Part shown: piece after piece, positions 5,518-5,577 of the stretch
Layout: every line of letters starts with the position of its first letter
How positions within the stretch are numbered: the first letter of the stretch is position 1
Source: Candidatus Tepidiaquacellales bacterium UBA6667
Lineage (GTDB): Bacteria > Bacteroidota > Ignavibacteria > Tepidaquicellales > Tepidaquicellaceae
DNA length: 5,577 nucleotides
Direction of reading: 5' to 3'
NCBI GenBank assembly: GCA_002455255.1
Contig: DKKL01000020.1
Coordinates: 1 to 5,577, forward strand
The notes under the pieces: model-generated
What the model was told of the DNA's origin: nothing
Databases searched by the model: none
Seen by the model: the letters and a program-made list of their open reading frames with translations, nothing else
Program-made: the position numbers and the translations under genes

Positions 5518-5558
5518 TTTTATTGATTTAAGAGTGCAATTTTAATAAATCAATAAAA
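5518..5558. repeat. 13-bp perfect inverted repeat downstream of crtZ
   Basis: TTTTATTGATTTA at 5518-5530 is mirrored exactly by TAAATCAATAAAA at 5546-5558, with a 15-base spacer. It lies 28 nt after the crtZ stop. It could fold into an AT-rich hairpin at the mRNA end, but no T tract follows on either strand, so it is not a standard intrinsic terminator. An operator or a processing hairpin is equally possible. Confidence 0.55.
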
Positions 5559-5564
5559 GTTTAT

Positions 5565-5577
5565 TCGGCGTTAGCTC
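5565..5577 (+). tRNA. Possible 5' start of a tRNA gene, cut by the window edge
   Basis: The final bases, TCGGCGT-TA-GCTC, fit a 7-base acceptor strand, T8-A9, and the usual D-stem strand GCTC, like many bacterial tRNAs. The sudden GC rise (cggcg) after a very AT-rich stretch also suggests a structural RNA. Only 13 bases are visible, no pairing can be tested and the amino acid cannot be told, so this is a weak call. Confidence 0.3.

Noticed and set aside
1..5577. CRISPR array, insertion sequence, prophage or defence system
   Set aside because: No regularly spaced repeats, transposase, integrase or known defence domain was found on either strand.

Overview
The window looks like a low-GC (about 30% by eye) chromosomal segment from the Bacteroidota/Chlorobi/Ignavibacteria group. 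The Ignavibacteria-like side seems most likely, but this is inferred from protein style and gene order, not proven. Supporting signs are the tight dxr-rseP pair, a lipid-anchored thioredoxin-fold protein, an ECF sigma factor with a membrane anti-sigma factor, a CrtZ-type carotenoid hydroxylase, and start regions that mostly lack a Shine-Dalgarno (SD) sequence.

Almost everything from 4896 down to 1 is on the minus strand. In transcription order it runs tRNA-His(GUG), a 27-nt gap, an ECF sigma factor, a single-pass membrane anti-sigma factor, and a TlpA/ResA-like thioredoxin lipoprotein (2-nt gap from the anti-sigma stop). A strong hairpin terminator with a T8 tract follows, then dxr (MEP isoprenoid pathway) and rseP (site-2 protease). 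rseP runs off the left edge only a few residues short of its usual end. On the plus strand, at the right, a stand-alone crtZ-like gene is divergent from the tRNA. The last 13 bases may be the start of another tRNA.

The most interesting reading is an envelope-stress circuit. The sigma factor would be held by the membrane anti-sigma factor, a thioredoxin-type lipoprotein encoded in the same operon would act in the same extracytoplasmic compartment, and the intramembrane protease family that cuts anti-sigma factors (RseP) is encoded just downstream. The anti-sigma factor lacks the zinc-binding HxxxCxxC motif but has three cysteines in its outer domain, so redox sensing through the thioredoxin partner is a testable idea. 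Other points of note are two TTG starts (sigma factor and dxr), a tRNA gene directly heading the sigma operon, a terminator only 16 nt before the dxr start, and a repeat-rich AT control region between tRNA-His and crtZ. No mobile element, CRISPR array, phage gene or defence gene is visible.
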